From assembly GCA_023818725.1 (NCBI GenBank), contig JAMWBX010000026.1:1-9219 (forward strand): DNA of 9,219 nt, given 5' to 3'. A program made the translations under genes and the position numbers. The stretch's first letter is position 1; every line of letters starts with the position of its first letter. The notes below the pieces were generated by a model that was given only the letters and a program-made list of their open reading frames with translations, did not search any database and was not told the origin of the DNA. This stretch comes from Candidatus Omnitrophota bacterium (lineage in GTDB: Bacteria; Ratteibacteria; UBA8468; B48-G9; DTJG01). Positions 6,910-9,219 of this stretch are shown in pieces.

Positions 6910-8518
6910 GGAAATAAAAGCAAAAATATCTAAAATTCTATCCGATTCAAAAATATATTATGGGAATTTTAGTGTCTTTCCCTCTTCGAAAAAGGAATTC
7001 GGGGATTTTTCAACCAACATACTACTTAAGATCCGGCACACAGAAAAAAGTATTTCTTCCGAGAAATTGATATCTTTGATTCAGAACGACAGATGGATGA
7101 AAGAAAATTTTGAAAGGATAGAAGAAAAAAATGGATTTTTGAACTTCTTTCTGAAAAATACACTTATCTATTCGGTCATCAATGAAATCCTTTCAAAAGG
7201 CCAGGATTATGGCAAATCAGCTGCAGGAAACGGTAAAAAGGTACTAATAGAATTTGTAAGCGCTAATCCGACCGGTCCGCTTACGATAGCGCATGGAAGA
7301 CAGGCAGCGTTCGGTGAAGCCCTTTCGAGAATACTCGGCTTTTGTGGCTGGCAGGTTACAAAAGAATATTACATTAACGACTGCGGAAGACAGATGGATC
7401 TCCTTGGAATCTCATTAAAATCTCGTTACCTCAGACTTAGAGGAATAAGCGCAGAAATTCCCGAAGATGGATATCATGGCGAATACCTGAATGAAATTGC
7501 AAAGAAATTGCCTGATGGATATGAAGCAAGAGACACCAGGTTTTTTGAAGAGTTTGCGAAACAGGAAATAATGGCGAGGATAAAGAATGACCTCAAAGAA
7601 TTGGGCGTAATTTTTGAAAGCTGGTTTTCGGAAAATGAACTGAGGAAAAGTGGTAAGGTAGAAGAAACAATCAGAATGCTCGAAAACAAGGGGCTTATTT
7701 ACCAAAAAGATAATGCTATCTGGTTCAGATCAACGCTTTATGGCGACGACAAAGACAGGGTGATAAGGAAAAAAGATATGACCTACACATATCTTGCCCC
7801 GGACATAGCCTATCATCAGAACAAAATAGAAAGAGGTTATGACCTTCTTGTTAATCTATGGGGACCTGATCATGCTGGTTATGTTGCAAGAATCAAGGCA
7901 GCTGTTAATGCCTTAGGGTTTTCTCCCGAAAAACTTCAGATCATAATCGTACAGTTAACAACCCTTTATCGCGGAAAAGAAAAAATCTCCATGTCAACAA
8001 GAAAGGGCCAGTTTATTACATTGAAACAACTGATGGATGAAGTTGGACCTGATGCAGCAAAGTTTTTCTTCCTTTTCAGGAAAGCGGACAGCCATCTCGA
8101 TTTCGACATTGAAATCGCCAGAAAGAAAACAGAAGAAAATCCGATATATTACATTCAATATGCCTATGTCAGAGCAAAACACATTCTTCAGTTCGCAAAA
8201 GAAAAAGGAATTAAAGAAACAGATATTATGAGGGCAGATTTCTCATTATTGCGGGAATCTGTCGAGATAGAAATACTGAAGAAATTAAAAAGATTCCCAT
8301 CGATTGTACAGAAGGCTGCAATGAATCTTGAGGTTTCAACAATTGCGCCCTATATTCTTGACCTTTCCAAAACATTCCACTCTTACTATCAGAAATTCAG
8401 GGTCGTAAATGAAGACCTGCAGATATCCTGTGCAAGAACTGCAATGGTGAAGTGCCTGCTTGTTGTCATAGGTGCAGCTCTTGAACTTCTTGGGATATCA
8501 AAACCTGAAAAAATGTAA
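6899..8518 (+). CDS. argS: Arginyl-tRNA synthetase
   Basis: This class I aminoacyl-tRNA synthetase charges tRNA-Arg with arginine in the cytoplasm. The 539-residue protein is complete. The N-terminal tRNA-recognition domain covers about 1-85 (KKEFGDFSTNILLKI). The catalytic Rossmann domain starts at VLIEFVSANPTGPLTIAHGR; its HIGH-equivalent reads TIAH (129-132) instead of the usual HVGH. It continues with YYINDCGRQMDLLG (about 157-170). The second signature is ISMSTRKG, M365 to G370, the STR version of KMSKS that is common in ArgRS. The C-terminal DALR anticodon-binding domain begins near YYIQYAYVRAKHILQF and the protein ends ELLGISKPEKM, as is usual for the family. The ATG at 6899 overlaps the end of rbfA by 11 bp and has AAGGGG about 10 nt upstream. 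No clear terminator follows. Confidence 0.98.
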   Translation: MKAEEIKAKISKILSDSKIYYGNFSVFPSSKKEFGDFSTNILLKIRHTEKSISSEKLISLIQNDRWMKENFERIEEKNGFLNFFLKNTLIYSVINEILSKGQDYGKSAAGNGKKVLIEFVSANPTGPLTIAHGRQAAFGEALSRILGFCGWQVTKEYYINDCGRQMDLLGISLKSRYLRLRGISAEIPEDGYHGEYLNEIAKKLPDGYEARDTRFFEEFAKQEIMARIKNDLKELGVIFESWFSENELRKSGKVEETIRMLENKGLIYQKDNAIWFRSTLYGDDKDRVIRKKDMTYTYLAPDIAYHQNKIERGYDLLVNLWGPDHAGYVARIKAAVNALGFSPEKLQIIIVQLTTLYRGKEKISMSTRKGQFITLKQLMDEVGPDAAKFFFLFRKADSHLDFDIEIARKKTEENPIYYIQYAYVRAKHILQFAKEKGIKETDIMRADFSLLRESVEIEILKKLKRFPSIVQKAAMNLEVSTIAPYILDLSKTFHSYYQKFRVVNEDLQISCARTAMVKCLLVVIGAALELLGISKPEKM

Positions 8519-8542
8519 GTTTGAAACCTTATTTGTAAAGGC

Positions 8543-8571
8543 TTGACATCTTCCATTTTTTACAGTAAATT
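8543..8571 (+). promoter_or_regulatory. Putative sigma70-type promoter for the GspE/PilB-type gene
   Basis: A perfect TTGACA (8543-8548) is followed after 17 nt by TAAATT (8566-8571, 4 of 6 to TATAAT). Transcription would begin about 8579-8580, essentially at the ATG of the next gene. With no Shine-Dalgarno sequence in the gap, this suggests a leaderless or nearly leaderless message. An alternative -10, GTAAAT at 8565-8570, would give a 16-nt spacer. Confidence 0.6.
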
Positions 8572-8579
8572 AATTGTGT

Positions 8580-9219
8580 ATGCCGACGAAAAAAGAAATT
8601 ACAACAATTATCCAGAACATAGGTCTCTGGGACCGTGCGGCAATTGAAAAAGCACTACAGGAACAAGAAGCAACAGACAGGCCACTTAAAGAAGTATTTC
8701 AGAATATGGGACTGTTGCCATTTGGAGATATCCCGGCAACGCTTTTCTTTCAACTTGGAATTGTGCAGCAAAACCTTCCACTCAGAGAAATTCCTTCAGA
8801 AGTAATAAATCTTATGTCACCGTCTTTTGCTAAAAAACACAGAGTGATACCATGGGAAATTCGCGAAGATCAGAAGCTAGTCCTTGTAACTGACGACCCC
8901 ATTAACATTATAGCAAGCGACTATTTTAAAAAGGTGCTGGATGTACCATATGATATAGAAATCATAGTCACCTTCCCGAATGAAATAGACCAGCTGATAG
9001 CAAAATACTTTGAACAACAGGATATTGAGGACCTATCCGCAATGCTTCAGGAAGTTGGAAGCGCTGATACTATTGAAACCATCGACGATGAAGAAGTTTC
9101 AACAGACGAAGATGAAGAAGCCCTTGCCCTTCAGGCTCCTGTTGTAAAGATTGTGAACCTGATTTTTGTAGAGGCCTTAAGAAGAAGGGCCAGCGACATC
9201 CATCTGGAACCCATGGAAA
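8580..9219 (+). CDS. GspE/PilB-family secretion or pilus assembly ATPase, cut by the right edge
   Basis: This is the N-terminal 213 residues of a hexameric ATPase that powers type II secretion (GspE) or type IV pilus extension (PilB) from the cytoplasmic face of the membrane. The MshEN/T2SSE N-terminal domain spans about 8-145: IEKALQEQEATDRPLKEVF, a block around HRVIPWEIREDQKLVLVTDD (88-107), then IDQLIAKYF. An acidic linker (about 148-182, rich in D and E) leads into APVVKIVNLIFVEALRRRAS then DIHLEPME, the hallmark entry to the ATPase domain. Walker boxes and the tetracysteine zinc motif lie beyond the edge, so PilB and GspE cannot be told apart. The ATG at 8580 fits the domain start; TTG at 8574 is in frame but less likely. 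There is no Shine-Dalgarno site upstream. A promoter directly abuts the start, so it probably opens its own operon rather than continuing rbfA-argS. Confidence 0.93.
   Translation, partial: MPTKKEITTIIQNIGLWDRAAIEKALQEQEATDRPLKEVFQNMGLLPFGDIPATLFFQLGIVQQNLPLREIPSEVINLMSPSFAKKHRVIPWEIREDQKLVLVTDDPINIIASDYFKKVLDVPYDIEIIVTFPNEIDQLIAKYFEQQDIEDLSAMLQEVGSADTIETIDDEEVSTDEDEEALALQAPVVKIVNLIFVEALRRRASDIHLEPME

Noticed and set aside
8527..8541. Small hairpin CCTT-ATTTGTA-AAGG after argS as a possible terminator
   Set aside because: The stem is only 4 bp, and the nearest T run is about 14 nt away, so it does not look like an intrinsic terminator.

Overview
This is a gene-dense, AT-rich bacterial chromosomal window carrying housekeeping genes: translation initiation, ribosome maturation, transcription elongation, chromosome segregation, cell shape and an assembly ATPase. 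All genes read cleanly in the standard bacterial code. I see no tRNA or rRNA gene, CRISPR array, insertion sequence, prophage gene or toxin/defence module. RodZ plus a type II secretion/type IV pilus-family ATPase suggests a rod-shaped, probably Gram-negative-type bacterium. Several divergent residues in otherwise universal proteins (IF-2, NusA, ArgRS) hint at a poorly sampled or candidate phylum, but I cannot assign one from sequence alone.

Layout. The left two thirds is on the minus strand. Read in the direction of transcription, from about 6500 down to 1, it holds ftsK, a rodZ-like gene, rimO, nusA and infB (infB is cut by the left edge). ftsK, rodZ and rimO are packed with a 44-bp overlap and a 4-bp gap. 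After a 74-bp gap, nusA starts behind a perfect TTGACA-17-TATAAT promoter and overlaps infB by ATGA. The right third is on the plus strand: rbfA and argS overlap by 11 bp, then a 61-bp gap holds a second good promoter in front of a GspE/PilB-type ATPase gene cut by the right edge.

How the genes relate. infB, nusA and rbfA belong to the widespread rimP-nusA-ylxR-infB-rbfA cluster, but here it is broken up: rimP and ylxR are not next to nusA, and rbfA sits about 4 kb away on the opposite strand with argS. ftsK-rodZ-rimO is also a recurrent neighbourhood (ftsK/spoIIIE with rodZ/ymfM and rimO in Firmicutes and others). The two blocks diverge from a 47-bp gap between the ftsK and rbfA starts. That gap contains a perfect inverted repeat, ATTTTA-GCA-TAAAAT, whose arms can act as two oppositely directed -10 elements.

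I found no undescribed system. The most interesting points are the symmetric divergent promoter, two possible leaderless starts (ftsK and the pilus/secretion ATPase gene), and non-canonical residues in the active or binding motifs of IF-2, NusA KH1 and ArgRS.
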